A stretch of DNA of 64,000 bases, from positions 62,001-126,000 of the forward strand of contig NZ_JNXT01000014.1 in NCBI RefSeq assembly GCF_000716675.1, given 5' to 3'. Below are positions 8,484 to 19,976 of this stretch, in pieces (positions within the stretch are counted from its first letter, which is position 1; each line of letters starts with the position of its first letter). The DNA is from Streptomyces alboflavus. GTDB lineage: Bacteria; Actinomycetota; Actinomycetes; Streptomycetales; Streptomycetaceae. The notes below the pieces were generated by a model. The model ran no database searches. It was not told the origin of the DNA and worked only from the letters and a program-made list of their open reading frames with translations. Made by a program: the position numbers and the translations under genes.

Positions 8484-9943
<1,460 letters not shown>

Positions 9944-10822
9944 GTGAGCGCACAGCCGGCGCCGAAAGGCGCCCGTCACCGACGCCCCGGGCGCAAGCTG
10001 GGGCCCATCGCCGAGGGCACCAAGCCGGCCCACCGGGCCTGGCTCGAGCACCTGCGCGGCGCCTATCACGACAGTGGCCTGACGTTCATGCAGCTGGAGA
10101 AGGAGGCGAACTGGCCACGTTCCAAGATCTCCGAGCTGTTGCGGGCCATCGGCCGCTATCCCCGCTGGCAGATCACCCGCGACCTGCTGGTCGCCCTGCG
10201 CCTGCCCGACCCGGCGCTCGCGGACATCAGGGCCCAGTGGGTGCGCGCCGCCCAGGAGGCCGACAAGCGCCTCAACTGGATACACAAGGCCCTGGCCAAG
10301 GAGCGGGAGAACGGTCTGCTCGGCCAGCGCCCCCCGCTGGACTTCCTCGCCTTCAGGGACATCCACCGCACGAACTACACCGCGTACGCGGCCACGTTCC
10401 AGCGCCGGTCCGGGGAGGCGAAGCGGTCCGTCAGCGACGTGTTCCACCTGCTCCTCATCCTCTGGCCGGACGCCCTCGCCAGTGAGCGGCCCGAGCAGTA
10501 CGCGTGGCGGCTCCTGCGCCAGACCGTCATGGAGCGCGCCCCGCACTGCGACGGCCATCCCGCGCTCGCCGAGGCCGCGTTCGACACCCGCGCCCAGCGC
10601 GACGCGGCGGACCCGCTCACCCGGATCGCGAAGACCCTCGGCCTCTTCGACGCGATCCGCCGCCTGCCCGCCCTGCACCTCGACGTCATCGTGCTGCTGC
10701 ACCTGCGCGGGCTGCGGGACAGCGACGTCGCCGAAGTCCTGGGCGTCCCGTGCGCCACGGTCCGTGCGGCGGACCGGCACGCCAAACGCCATCTGACGGC
10801 AAATCTCCGCACCACCACCTAG
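9944..10822 (+). CDS. Sigma-factor-like/XRE-type DNA-binding protein
   Basis: Protein of 292 residues with two DNA-binding regions. After a basic tail, residues 30-75 look like an XRE-type helix-turn-helix (LTFMQLEKEANWPRSKISELLRAIG). The last 60 residues resemble sigma-70 region 4 (LPALHLDVIVLLHLRGLRDSDVAEVLGVPCATVRAADRHAKRHL). The middle is helical and unassigned. GTG start with GGAGGG 6 bp upstream. The next gene begins 13 bp after its stop, and the two look like a co-transcribed pair. It probably regulates transcription; whether it binds RNA polymerase as a sigma factor cannot be told because region 2 is not visible. Confidence 0.75.
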   Translation: MSAQPAPKGARHRRPGRKLGPIAEGTKPAHRAWLEHLRGAYHDSGLTFMQLEKEANWPRSKISELLRAIGRYPRWQITRDLLVALRLPDPALADIRAQWVRAAQEADKRLNWIHKALAKERENGLLGQRPPLDFLAFRDIHRTNYTAYAATFQRRSGEAKRSVSDVFHLLLILWPDALASERPEQYAWRLLRQTVMERAPHCDGHPALAEAAFDTRAQRDAADPLTRIAKTLGLFDAIRRLPALHLDVIVLLHLRGLRDSDVAEVLGVPCATVRAADRHAKRHLTANLRTTT

Positions 10823-10835
10823 GAGGGACACCCCG

Positions 10836-11747
10836 GTGACCTCACCGATTGATGAGCTGCTCCAGGGCGCTCTGCTGCTCGACGAATCCCCTGCCCCCCA
10901 CGACCCGGTGCCGACCCGACCCGCCCTGCCGCCGCGCCCGGCCGCGGCCGACGACCCCGGCCACACCACCGCCCGCGCGGCCGACAGCGATCTGCGGATC
11001 CTGTGCGAGGCCGTCGTGACCACCACGCCCCTGGCGTCCCTGACCGACTTCCTCACCGAGTTCCTGCCCACCCCGTCGGGCGCGCTCGTCCTCGGCTGCA
11101 TGCTGCGCCTCAACGACAGCGCGCACACCGCCCGTTTCCTGTGGCAGTACGCCGCCGGGGCCGGGGAGACGGCGGCGGCCTACTGCCTCTATCTGCACCA
11201 CCTCACGCTCGGCGAGACCGACGACGCGGCCTGGTGGAAACAGCAGACCCCGGACGCCGCCCTGCCCGCCCCGGAAGCCGACGCCCCCCTGCCCGGCCGC
11301 GCTCCCCGCCCCGAACGGGGCGCCCCCCTGCTGAAACTGGAGTGGCCCACGGAGCCGCCGGCCGTCAGCGTGGCAGCCACACTGCGGATGCTGGGCATCC
11401 TCAGGATGACCAATCGGGCGACGTTACGGTCCTGGCCTCCCGTCGCCCTCGCCGTCATGGAGTACGCCGCCCTGGCGGTGCGGTTCGTCGACGACGACGT
11501 CGAACTCCCCCTGCCCGTGGGCGGGTTCCACGACCGTGTCCGTCATCTGACCGCCCGGCCCGGTCACGCGCTCGACCCCGCGCCGCGCGCCGACCCCGCC
11601 CCCGACGAACGCGACGAACTCCCGCCCCGGCCCGCGCGGCCGGGCCCCTGGCTCCCGGGGCCCTGGCAACAGCACCCCACGTACCGCAGGCGAGGACGCG
11701 GCAACCGCGCCTACGTCGTCGAGTACAAGCTCAAGTGCGGCGCGTGA
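10836..11747 (+). CDS. Hypothetical partner of the sigma-like protein, with a TTA codon
   Basis: Protein of 303 residues that I do not recognise. It is acidic and Pro/Ala-rich at the N-terminus, has a hydrophobic helical middle (residues 45-120: LASLTDFLTEFLP, ARFLWQYAAGAGETAAAYCLYLHHL), a second helical part near 170-215 and a Pro/Arg-rich tail. No signal peptide or clear membrane span. AGGAGGG precedes the GTG start, 13 bp after the sigma-like gene, so the two are probably co-expressed. Codon 197 is TTA (11424-11426), the rare leucine codon read by the bldA tRNA in Streptomyces, which would tie production to development. Confidence 0.7.
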   Translation: MTSPIDELLQGALLLDESPAPHDPVPTRPALPPRPAAADDPGHTTARAADSDLRILCEAVVTTTPLASLTDFLTEFLPTPSGALVLGCMLRLNDSAHTARFLWQYAAGAGETAAAYCLYLHHLTLGETDDAAWWKQQTPDAALPAPEADAPLPGRAPRPERGAPLLKLEWPTEPPAVSVAATLRMLGILRMTNRATLRSWPPVALAVMEYAALAVRFVDDDVELPLPVGGFHDRVRHLTARPGHALDPAPRADPAPDERDELPPRPARPGPWLPGPWQQHPTYRRRGRGNRAYVVEYKLKCGA

Positions 11748-11902
11748 CCGGCGACTTCGGGGCCAAGGTTCCCGGGGCCGTGCGCGGCGGTGACGCCGGA
11801 CGCGTACGTGTCGTGGGCCTTCGGCCGCACGAGCGTGCAAGCGTCGCGCGGCTCCGGGCGCCCCCTGGACACACGGCGTCGACCAGTGATGGAGTCGCGG
11901 GC

Positions 11903-12610
11903 ATGACCGGGAACACCCCAGCGGCACCGACGGGCCCCAGCCGGACGGAGCGGGTCCGTCTCGCCGTCTACCAGGGCTTCGCCCGCACCGGTCGCGCGCC
12001 GGGCGTGCCGGAGCTCGCCGCGCTCACCGGGCTCGCCCCCGACGAGGCGCGTCAGGAGCTGCGCGCCCTGCACGAGAGCCACGACGTGGTCCTGGACCCG
12101 CGGGACCACGACCGCGTCGTCATGGCCCACCCCTTCGCCTCCGTGCCGCTCGGCTTCTCCGTCATGGGGGCGCGCACGCTGTGGTGGGGCGGCTGCGCCT
12201 GGGACTCGTTCGCCCTGCCCCACCTGCTCCGGGACGAGCCCGACGTCCTAGTCGCCACCCGCTGTCCGGCCTGCGACACCCCGCACGCCTGGGTGGTGGG
12301 CCGCGACGCGCCCCCGGACGGCGGCCAGGTGGCCCATTTCCTCACCCCCATGGACCGGGTCTGGGACGACGTCGTGCACACCTGCGGCAACCAGCGCCTG
12401 TTCTGCTCCACCGACTGCGTCGAGAGCTGGCTGCGGCAAACAGGCCTGCGACGCGGTCACGTCATGGATCTGGGCACCCTGTGGCGCCTCGCCGGCGACT
12501 GGTACACCGGACGCCTCGACCCGGGCTACACCCGCCGCGACCCGGCCTCCGCCTCCGCCTACTTCGCCGGGGTCGGCCTGCGCGGATCCTTCTGGGGACT
12601 GCCCGACTGA
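11903..12610 (+). CDS. Alkylmercury lyase (MerB)-like protein
   Basis: Protein of 235 residues. An N-terminal winged-helix-like part (residues 10-65, PGVPELAALTGLAPDEARQEL) precedes a MerB-type catalytic fold: FSVMGARTLWWGGCAWDSFALPHLL, a Cys-rich RCPACDTPH and TCGNQRLFCSTDCV. In characterised MerB two Cys and an Asp cleave the carbon-mercury bond; Cys and Asp candidates are present here but I cannot align them residue by residue. No merA, merT or mercuric regulator is near, so a role on another substrate or a thiol-linked role is equally possible. GGAG lies 8 bp before the ATG. Confidence 0.7.
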   Translation: MTGNTPAAPTGPSRTERVRLAVYQGFARTGRAPGVPELAALTGLAPDEARQELRALHESHDVVLDPRDHDRVVMAHPFASVPLGFSVMGARTLWWGGCAWDSFALPHLLRDEPDVLVATRCPACDTPHAWVVGRDAPPDGGQVAHFLTPMDRVWDDVVHTCGNQRLFCSTDCVESWLRQTGLRRGHVMDLGTLWRLAGDWYTGRLDPGYTRRDPASASAYFAGVGLRGSFWGLPD

Positions 12611-12677
12611 GGCCCGGGCCCCCGCCCGCCCCGGCGCGACGCCGTCAGGGTGACCCGGCGGCGGAGCCCCTGCCCCG

Positions 12678-13496
12678 TCACCTGCGGAGCCAGGCGCCGG
12701 CCGCCTCCCGCCACTCCTGAAACAGCTCCCGGTCCCCCACGATCTCCACCGCGTCGTCCAGGACGGAGTCCCGCTGGTACATGAGCATCAGGAGCGCCGC
12801 GGCCGAGCCGCGCAGGCTCACGGCCGCTTCCCCCGGGGTACGCTCCCCCGCCCCGGAGCGCCGCACGGCGGGGGCGTCGCCGGTGAGGTCGATCAGCCAG
12901 TCGCCCTCCGTCCCGGGGGCCGTGTCCGTGGTGTGGAAGTGGACGGTCCTGCCGGGCCCGAGCAAGGCGCGCATCGCCTCGACGGACTCATAGACCTGCG
13001 GCAGTTCGAGGAAGCCGAGCCACTCGGCCAGGGCGTCGAGGGCGACGTCGTGGTCCAGGGTGTACGTCCCGTCGACGGCCCCGACCGCGTCCGCGCGGTG
13101 CACCACCGTCTCCACCGTCATGCGGCGCGCCCAGAACACCGGGGTGCCGCCGGGCGCCACCGTCCACACCTGCGCGTCCGGTCCCGCCTTCCGCAGGGCG
13201 TCCGCGTACAGCGCCGCGCCCTCGGTCAGCCAGGCGCCGAGCGCGGCGACGTCCGCCCGGTCGTCGCCGGACACGTCGTTCACCTGGTCGTCGGGGACCG
13301 GGCCCGTCGCCCGGGTGCGGACGATCTCCTCGGCCCAGCGGTGCGCGCCGCCCAGGTGCCGCAGGAGGTCGCCGAGGCTCCACCCCGCGCAGGTCGGTAC
13401 CGGGGCGGCGAGGTCCGCGCCCTTGATCGATGAGGTCAACTGCTCTGTCTGGGCGACGATTTCGGCGGCGTAGCGATCCAAGGTCAAGTCGGTCAT
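12678..13496 (-). CDS. Maleylpyruvate isomerase-family (DinB-fold, mycothiol-linked) protein
   Basis: Protein of 272 residues of the actinobacterial family with an N-terminal DinB-like four-helix bundle (CAGWSLGDLLRHLGGAHRWAEEIVRTR; VETVVHRADAVGA) and a C-terminal sterol-carrier-like domain (about residues 180-265). The His residues in DLLRHLGGAHRW and VVHRADA fit the zinc site. Family members act with mycothiol as cofactor or transferase, which suits an actinomycete, but the substrate is unknown. Converges on the MerB-like gene with 67 bp between stops. Confidence 0.85.
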   Translation of the reverse strand: MTDLTLDRYAAEIVAQTEQLTSSIKGADLAAPVPTCAGWSLGDLLRHLGGAHRWAEEIVRTRATGPVPDDQVNDVSGDDRADVAALGAWLTEGAALYADALRKAGPDAQVWTVAPGGTPVFWARRMTVETVVHRADAVGAVDGTYTLDHDVALDALAEWLGFLELPQVYESVEAMRALLGPGRTVHFHTTDTAPGTEGDWLIDLTGDAPAVRRSGAGERTPGEAAVSLRGSAAALLMLMYQRDSVLDDAVEIVGDRELFQEWREAAGAWLRR

Positions 13497-13654
13497 GGGG
13501 TCACGATAGCGAGGGGTCGGCGCCGGGGCCCGGCAGTTTTCAGGGGCGTGGGGCGTCGGGTTCCGGGGGTCGTGGAGCGCAGCGTTCCGCGAGCTCGGAG
13601 TGCCGCGTGCGCCGCGCGCGGGGCGCCGCCCGCACCGGGCCCGTGGGCGCGGCG

Positions 13655-13691
13655 GGGCAGGGCGGCCGCGTGCGCCGCGGCCGCCCTGCCC
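13655..13691 (-). terminator. Perfect 16-bp hairpin after the ABC exporter gene
   Basis: GGGCAGGGCGGCCGCG and its exact complement flank TGCGC. It lies about 30 bp past the exporter stop on the minus strand. Confidence 0.65.
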
Positions 13692-13721
13692 GCACCGGTC
13701 AGGTCCCGTCCACGCCCCCGC

Positions 13722-15695
13722 TCAGGACGACGTCGCCAGGAACTGCGTCGCGGCCAGCTCCCCGTACAGCGGGTCCCCCTCGACCAGTTCGTCGTGCGTG
13801 CCGACCGCGCGGACCCGGCCCGCGTCCATGACCACAATCCGGTCGGCCAGCGTGACCGTCGACAGACGGTGCGCGACGACGAGGACCGTGACGGTCTTCG
13901 ACACCTCGGCGACGACGTCGCGCAGCGCCAGCTCGTTCACGGCGTCCAGCTGCGAGGTCGCCTCGTCGAGGAGCAGCAGCCGGGGCTTGCGCAGCAGGGC
14001 GCGGGCGATGGCCACGCGCTGGCGCTCGCCGCCGGAGAGCTTGGAGCCGCGGTGGCCGACCACGGTCTCAAGGCCGTCGGGAAGCTTCGCCACGAGGCCG
14101 TCGAGGCGTGCCTGCACGAGGACGTCGTGGACCTCGGCGTCCGTGGCGTCCGGCGCGGCGAACAGCAGGTTCTCGCGCAGGGTGCCCGCGAGGACGGGGG
14201 CGTCCTGCTCGACGTACCCGATGGTCGCGCGCAGTTCGGCGAGCGGCCAGTCCTGTACGTCCCTGCCGTCGACGAGGACGCGGCCGCCCGTCGCGTCGTA
14301 GAAGCGCTCCACGAGTCCGAAGACGGTGGTCTTGCCCGCGCCGGACGGGCCGACGAAGGCCGTCATGCCGGGGCCGGGGACGGCGAAGGTCACGCCGTGG
14401 TGGACGTGGGGCAGGTCGGGGCGGTAGCGGAAGGTGACGTCGTCGAAGAGGACGGACGCGGGCCGCTCCACGGCGGCGCGACGGCCCGCCGCCCGCCCCG
14501 GCACACCGGCCTGGTCCTCGACGACGGCCGCTTCCTCGGTCTCCATCCGCTCCGCCTGCACGATGCGGGCCACGGCGGCGGAGCCCACCTGGTACTGGGT
14601 GACGGCGTCGACGAGACGGCTCACCGGGTCGATCAGATAGAAGAGCAGCATCAGGAACGCCACGAGGGTCGCGACGGAGATCGCCTCGGAGGCGACGCGG
14701 GCGCCGCCGACGCCGAGCACCGCGAGGAATGACACCTGGATCGCGAAGCCCATCGAACTCCACGCCACCGCCTGCCACTTGGCCGACTTCACGCCGTGCC
14801 GCCAGGCCTCGCGCGCCGCCGCCTCGACCTTGACGACCTCGCGCTCCTCCGCGCCGGACGCCTTCAGCGTGCGGAACGCGCCGAAGGCCCGCTCCAGGGC
14901 GGTCGAGATCATGCCCACGGCTTCCTGGGAGCGCTGGGTGGCCTTGGAGATCTTCGGCATGACCAGGCCGGTGGCGGCGCCGATGAGGACGATCACGCCG
15001 AGCGTGACGCCGAGGAGCACCGGGTCCATGAAGGCCATCATCACGATGGTCGCGACGACGGTGAGCGCCCCGGAGAACGCGGACACCACGGCCTGCGTGG
15101 TGACGGCCTGGAGCAGCGTGGTGTCCGAGGTGACACGGGACATCAGGTCGCCGGGCTGCACGCGCTCGATCTCCGCGACCTTCAGGCGCAGCAGGCGGCC
15201 GACGAGAGCGCGACGGGAGTCGAGGACGACGGACTGCGCGGTGCGTTCCAGGATGTAGCTGCCGACGGACTCGACGGCCGTCCCGATCACCAGGAGCCCC
15301 GTGAGCAGCACGAGGATCGAGGTGATCGACTCGTCGTCCTGGAGCCGGCTCACCAACTGCTCGACCGCGACCGGCTGCGCGAGGCCGGTGGCGGCGCCGA
15401 CGAGCGTGAACAGCGCGCCGAGCGCCACGATGCCGCGGTGCGGCTTGAAGTGGCGGTACAGGACGGTCCAGGTCTCCCGCGCGGGAAGCCGCTCGGGCCC
15501 GCCCCCCTTCTCGGAATTCTCGGAGTTCTCGGAATTCTCAGAGCTCTCGGGGTTCTCGGATTCCTCCGTGTTCTCGGCCGCCTCGGCGTCCACCGGCTCC
15601 TTGGCCGGGTCCGTGTCGGGTCCGGCCCCGCGCGGGCCGGTGGGGTCTCTCTCCGCGTGAGGTTGTTTGTCGAACGTTGGTTCTGAACTGGTCAC
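13722..15695 (-). CDS. ABC exporter, fused permease and ATPase
   Basis: Half-transporter of 657 residues. A hydrophilic N-terminal tail (1-70) rich in Glu/Ser/Asn contains SEN repeats; six membrane helices span about 85-365; the nucleotide-binding domain has Walker A GPSGAGKT (449-456), signature LSGGE (553-557), Walker B LLLLDE (573-578) and H-loop VVAHRLST. It should work as a homodimer, since no partner half is adjacent. Substrate unknown; drug or lipid export is the family norm. Strong hairpin downstream; the PLP enzyme gene lies 82 bp upstream on the same strand. Confidence 0.93.
   Translation of the reverse strand: MTSSEPTFDKQPHAERDPTGPRGAGPDTDPAKEPVDAEAAENTEESENPESSENSENSENSEKGGGPERLPARETWTVLYRHFKPHRGIVALGALFTLVGAATGLAQPVAVEQLVSRLQDDESITSILVLLTGLLVIGTAVESVGSYILERTAQSVVLDSRRALVGRLLRLKVAEIERVQPGDLMSRVTSDTTLLQAVTTQAVVSAFSGALTVVATIVMMAFMDPVLLGVTLGVIVLIGAATGLVMPKISKATQRSQEAVGMISTALERAFGAFRTLKASGAEEREVVKVEAAAREAWRHGVKSAKWQAVAWSSMGFAIQVSFLAVLGVGGARVASEAISVATLVAFLMLLFYLIDPVSRLVDAVTQYQVGSAAVARIVQAERMETEEAAVVEDQAGVPGRAAGRRAAVERPASVLFDDVTFRYRPDLPHVHHGVTFAVPGPGMTAFVGPSGAGKTTVFGLVERFYDATGGRVLVDGRDVQDWPLAELRATIGYVEQDAPVLAGTLRENLLFAAPDATDAEVHDVLVQARLDGLVAKLPDGLETVVGHRGSKLSGGERQRVAIARALLRKPRLLLLDEATSQLDAVNELALRDVVAEVSKTVTVLVVAHRLSTVTLADRIVVMDAGRVRAVGTHDELVEGDPLYGELAATQFLATSS
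15508..15579 (-). repeat. Eight 9-bp units coding an N-terminal SEN/SEX repeat
   Basis: Units TTCTCGGAA, TTCTCGGAG, TTCTCGGAA, TTCTCAGAG, CTCTCGGGG, TTCTCGGAT, TCCTCCGTG, TTCTCGGCC lie head to tail and encode an acidic Ser-Glu-Asn tract in the exporter's cytoplasmic tail. Being in multiples of three bases, copy number could vary without frameshift. Confidence 0.8.
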
Positions 15696-15777
15696 ACACG
15701 ACAGGACGCGTCAGGGCGCGTTCTGCCTGACTGGATTTCGCGGTCGGCCGCGGGGGCTTCGGGCGGGGACGTGCGGG

Positions 15778-16872
15778 TCAGGTGTTGGTGCCTCGTGCGG
15801 TGACCTGCCAGCGGTCGACCACCTCGCGGTCCCGGACGACCAGCAGCTCGTCGGCGAGGTTCACCGGCGTGCAGATGTGGTTGGGGACGACGGCGACCGA
15901 CGACCCGAGGCGCGGCCCTCGCACCCCCTCCGGGAGCCGCACCACGGCGTGGTGCTCCCACAGTCCGGTGACGGTCCCCTCGGGGAACAGGGGCAGGTAT
16001 CCGTGGCCCGTCACCCAGGGCGACCGGTCGGAGCCGAGGACCTTGCTGCCGACGTCGAGGACGAAGCGTTCCGGGGCGGGAACGCTGATGACCGTCGCCA
16101 CGGCGGCCAGCGCGAGGTCCTCCACCCCGCAGGTGCCGATGGCCAGCTGGGTGGCGTCGTTGAAGACGTAGACACCGGGCCGCAGCTCGTTCACCGCGCC
16201 GGGCCGCCACTGCCCCACGGTCGGGGTCGACCCGCCGCTGACCACACGGACGTCGAGCCCGATGTCCCGCAGCCCCTGCGCGGCCTCCCCCAGCGTGCGC
16301 TCCTCGTCCCGTGCGGCCCGCTCCCGCGCGCGGGCGTCGTGGCCGTAGCCGTGCCCCGGGAAGGTGAAGACGCCGACCACGTCCAGGCCCTCGTCGGCCG
16401 CCGCCTTGCCGACCTCACCGGCGGCGTCGGGCCGCACCCCCGTCCGACGGCTCCCGCTGTCGACCTCGACGAGCACCCCGACCGCCCGGTCGCTGCCGCG
16501 CAGGGCGTCCCCAAGACGCCGCGCGCCCTCGACCGACTCCACGCCGACCCTCAGGGCGACGTCGTCCGCCAGTCGCCGCAGCCGCCGCGCCTTGTCGGCG
16601 TCGAGCCACACGGGGTAGGCGATGAACAGGTCGTCCACGCCCGCGCGGGCGAACGCCTCGGCCTCGCCGATCGTGGCCACCGAGAGTCCGCGCGCGCCGG
16701 ACCGGAGCTGACGGTCCGCGATCCGCGCGCACTTGTGACTCTTGGCGTGCGGACGCAGGGCGAACCCCTGGGCGCGCGAGGCCTCGGCCATCCGCGCGAT
16801 GTTCCGGTCCAGCACGTCCGGATCGACGACCAGCGCCGGTGTGGCCAGCCCGTCGGGCAGCGGTATCGCCAT
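15778..16872 (-). CDS. D-threonine aldolase/D-serine dehydratase-family PLP enzyme
   Basis: Fold-type III PLP enzyme of 364 residues. The N-terminal alanine-racemase-like barrel has ALRPHAKSHKCARIA, with Lys44 as the PLP Schiff-base lysine; the C-terminal segment VVPNHICTPVNL carries the His and Cys that bind the metal in D-serine dehydratase and D-threonine aldolase. It should cleave or dehydrate a beta-hydroxy-D-amino acid. GGGAGGC lies 6 bp before the ATG at 16872. Upstream of the ABC exporter on the same strand; a functional link is not evident. Confidence 0.85.
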   Translation of the reverse strand: MAIPLPDGLATPALVVDPDVLDRNIARMAEASRAQGFALRPHAKSHKCARIADRQLRSGARGLSVATIGEAEAFARAGVDDLFIAYPVWLDADKARRLRRLADDVALRVGVESVEGARRLGDALRGSDRAVGVLVEVDSGSRRTGVRPDAAGEVGKAAADEGLDVVGVFTFPGHGYGHDARARERAARDEERTLGEAAQGLRDIGLDVRVVSGGSTPTVGQWRPGAVNELRPGVYVFNDATQLAIGTCGVEDLALAAVATVISVPAPERFVLDVGSKVLGSDRSPWVTGHGYLPLFPEGTVTGLWEHHAVVRLPEGVRGPRLGSSVAVVPNHICTPVNLADELLVVRDREVVDRWQVTARGTNT

Positions 16873-16976
16873 TTCTTGCCTCCCACCTCGGAACACGACG
16901 GGATGATCATGACAGGTGGGCGCACGCCGGCCGCAGGGCCACCGCCGACGGCCCCCGCACCGGTCGGGAAGAGCGC

Positions 16977-17447
16977 CTAGGACCGCCGCCCGCCCAACTC
17001 CGCGGCCCGGGCCCCCGCGTTCACCGTGATCCTCCGCAGCGCCCCCTGCAGCGCGGCGATCTCGGCCTCGTCCACGCCCATCGCCTCGCCGATCGCCGCG
17101 GGCACGTGGGCCGCCTGCTGCCGCATCGCGCGCCCGTCGGCCGTGAGGACGACGGCGACCGAGCGCTCGTCGTCGGGGCGGCGGCGGCGCTCGACGAGAC
17201 CCCGCGCCTCAAGGCGCTTCAGGAGCGGGGACAGCGTGTTGTAGTCGAGCCGCAGCTCCTCCACCAGCTCCCGGACCGTGCTCTCGTCCCGTCGCCACAG
17301 CACCAGCATCACCAGGTACTGGGGGTAGGTGAGACCCAGCGGGTCGAGGAGCACCCGGTACACGGACGTGACGCTGCGCGAGGCCGCGTAGAGGTCGAAG
17401 CAGAGCAGTTCGGCCAGCGGTGACGTGTCTTCCCTCGTGCCTTCCAT
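16977..17447 (-). CDS. MarR-family regulator of the OhrR type
   Basis: Repressor of 156 residues. LAELLCFDLYAASRSVTSVYR has Cys16 in the OhrR position, the residue oxidised by organic peroxides; LGLTYPQYLVMLVLW and the winged helix with LDYNTLSPLLKRLEARGLVERRR are typical of the family. The start at 17447 gives the family length; an ATG at 17471 adds eight hydrophobic residues. It is divergent from the haloperoxidase-like hydrolase, and the shared 120-bp region contains inverted repeats. No ohr gene is adjacent, unlike the usual pair. Confidence 0.88.
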   Translation of the reverse strand: MEGTREDTSPLAELLCFDLYAASRSVTSVYRVLLDPLGLTYPQYLVMLVLWRRDESTVRELVEELRLDYNTLSPLLKRLEARGLVERRRRPDDERSVAVVLTADGRAMRQQAAHVPAAIGEAMGVDEAEIAALQGALRRITVNAGARAAELGGRRS

Positions 17448-17461
17448 GAGGACCACTGTAA

Positions 17462-18409
<948 letters not shown>

Positions 18410-18446
18410 GCGAGCCCGTGCGGAGATGACCGGGCCGGGGGTCGGG

Positions 18447-19748
18447 TCAGAGCGCCGCCCGCGCCGCCGGGCCGAGCAACGGCCCGGCCCCCGGCGCCTC
18501 CCCGGTCTCCTCCCGCCGCCGCCCGCCCCGCGCCAGGAAGTCCGCGAGCGGCAGCGTCGCCGCGCCCACCGTCACCGCGTCCGGGCCCAGCTCACCGAGC
18601 ACCACGGTGACGCGGGCCGCGGGGTGGCGCAGGGAGTACGCGGCGGCGTGCTCGCGGACGGCGGGCAGCAGGTGCGGGCCGAGGGCGAGGCCGGCCCAGC
18701 CGCCGACGAGGACCCGTTCGGGGCCGAAGAGGTTCACCAGGCCGGAGATGCCCGCGCCCAGATACTCGGCGGTCTCGTCGAGCACGGCCCGTGCCACGGG
18801 GTCCCCGGCGCCGCCGCCCTCGGGGTGGGCGGCCGCGAGCAGCGCGGCGACCCCGCTCTCCTCACCGGTCGCGGGCGGCTCGCCCCCCGCCTCGCGCCAG
18901 CGGTCGAGCAGCGCCTCCGCCCCCGCGTACGCCTCCAGGCAGCCAAGAGCACCGCACCGGCAGCGCCGCCCGCGGACGTGGACGGTCAAGTGCCCCCATT
19001 CGCCCGGCCCACCGTGGGCGCCGCCGTGGATGACGCCGTCGGTGACGATGCACGCGCCGACGCCGGAGCCGAACAGGACGATGACGGCGTCGCGCACGCC
19101 GCGGCCGCCGCCGAACCACATCTCGGCCTGGCCGAGCGCGCGGGCGCCGTTGTCGATGAAGTACGCCGTGTCCGCCGGGAGTCGGACGGCCTCGCGGAGC
19201 AGGGACTCCAACGGCACCGCGTCCCAGCCGACGGTCTGGCCGTGGACGAGGGCGCCGCCGGGGGCGGTCGTCTCGACGATGCCGGGGACGCCGACGCCGA
19301 CGCCGATCAGGCCCTCGCCCGCCGTGAGCCCGGCGGCGGCGGTGACTTCGGCGATGCCGTCGCGGATGTGACCGACGACGGCCTCGACGTCATGGCCGGT
19401 CGGGGTCAACGGGCGGTCGGTGCGGGCGAGTTCGGTGAGGGCGAGGTCGAAGGCCTCGACGCGGACGCGGGTCTCGCCGACGTCCACGCCGATGAGGTGC
19501 CCGCTGCCGGGGGCCACCCGCAGCAGGGTGCGGGGGCGGCCGCCGTCGGACTCGACGACGCCGGCCTCCTCCAGGAGGTGGTCCGCGGTGAGTTCGGCGA
19601 CGACGTTGCTGACGGAGCCGGAGCTGAGCCCGGTCGCGCCGCCGAGCGCCTGGCGGCTCATCGGCCCGTGAAAGTACAACCGGCGCAGCACCGAAGCCCG
19701 GTTGCCCAGGCGCAGGTCACGCACGGTTCGGCTGTTCCGCTCGGCCAT
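18447..19748 (-). CDS. ROK-family transcriptional regulator
   Basis: Protein of 433 residues: an N-terminal winged helix (about 15-75, MSRQALGGATGLSSGSVSNVV) and a ROK sugar-kinase-like domain with GVDVGETRVRVEAFD, the zinc motif CRCGALGCLEAYAG and GAGISGLVNLFGPERVLVGG. ROK regulators bind a free or phosphorylated sugar through the kinase fold. The ATG at 19748 has GGAGAGGAG upstream; an in-frame start at 19865 would run through the promoter region. Divergent from the sugar importer and beta-glucosidase operon, which it most likely represses. Confidence 0.9.
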   Translation of the reverse strand: MAERNSRTVRDLRLGNRASVLRRLYFHGPMSRQALGGATGLSSGSVSNVVAELTADHLLEEAGVVESDGGRPRTLLRVAPGSGHLIGVDVGETRVRVEAFDLALTELARTDRPLTPTGHDVEAVVGHIRDGIAEVTAAAGLTAGEGLIGVGVGVPGIVETTAPGGALVHGQTVGWDAVPLESLLREAVRLPADTAYFIDNGARALGQAEMWFGGGRGVRDAVIVLFGSGVGACIVTDGVIHGGAHGGPGEWGHLTVHVRGRRCRCGALGCLEAYAGAEALLDRWREAGGEPPATGEESGVAALLAAAHPEGGGAGDPVARAVLDETAEYLGAGISGLVNLFGPERVLVGGWAGLALGPHLLPAVREHAAAYSLRHPAARVTVVLGELGPDAVTVGAATLPLADFLARGGRRREETGEAPGAGPLLGPAARAAL

Positions 19749-19790
19749 GTGGCTCCTCTCCCCGTTCGCAACATACCCGTGCCGAACCTC

Positions 19791-19819
19791 TTGACGCGAC
19801 TTGTCTTCAGGATTTAACT
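19791..19819 (+). promoter_or_regulatory. Predicted promoter of the sugar importer operon
   Basis: TTGACG (19791-19796), 17-bp spacer, TTAACT (19814-19819). ATTTA at 19812-19816 and TAAAT at 19827-19831 form an inverted repeat over the -10 region, and TTAA-TC steps recur, making an AT-rich patch that could bind the ROK regulator. Confidence 0.45.
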
Positions 19820-19976
19820 CACGTCCTAAATTAAGTCGTGAAGCTCGTTCAAGCACTGAACACAACCGTCACGGGGACCCCTCGCGCCACTCATCGGGTT
19901 CCCCGACACGGCCGTGCTCGCAGGGACTTGGGCGCAGCCACCGCCGAGATCCTCCCCGGAAAGGGGCGTATCCGTC

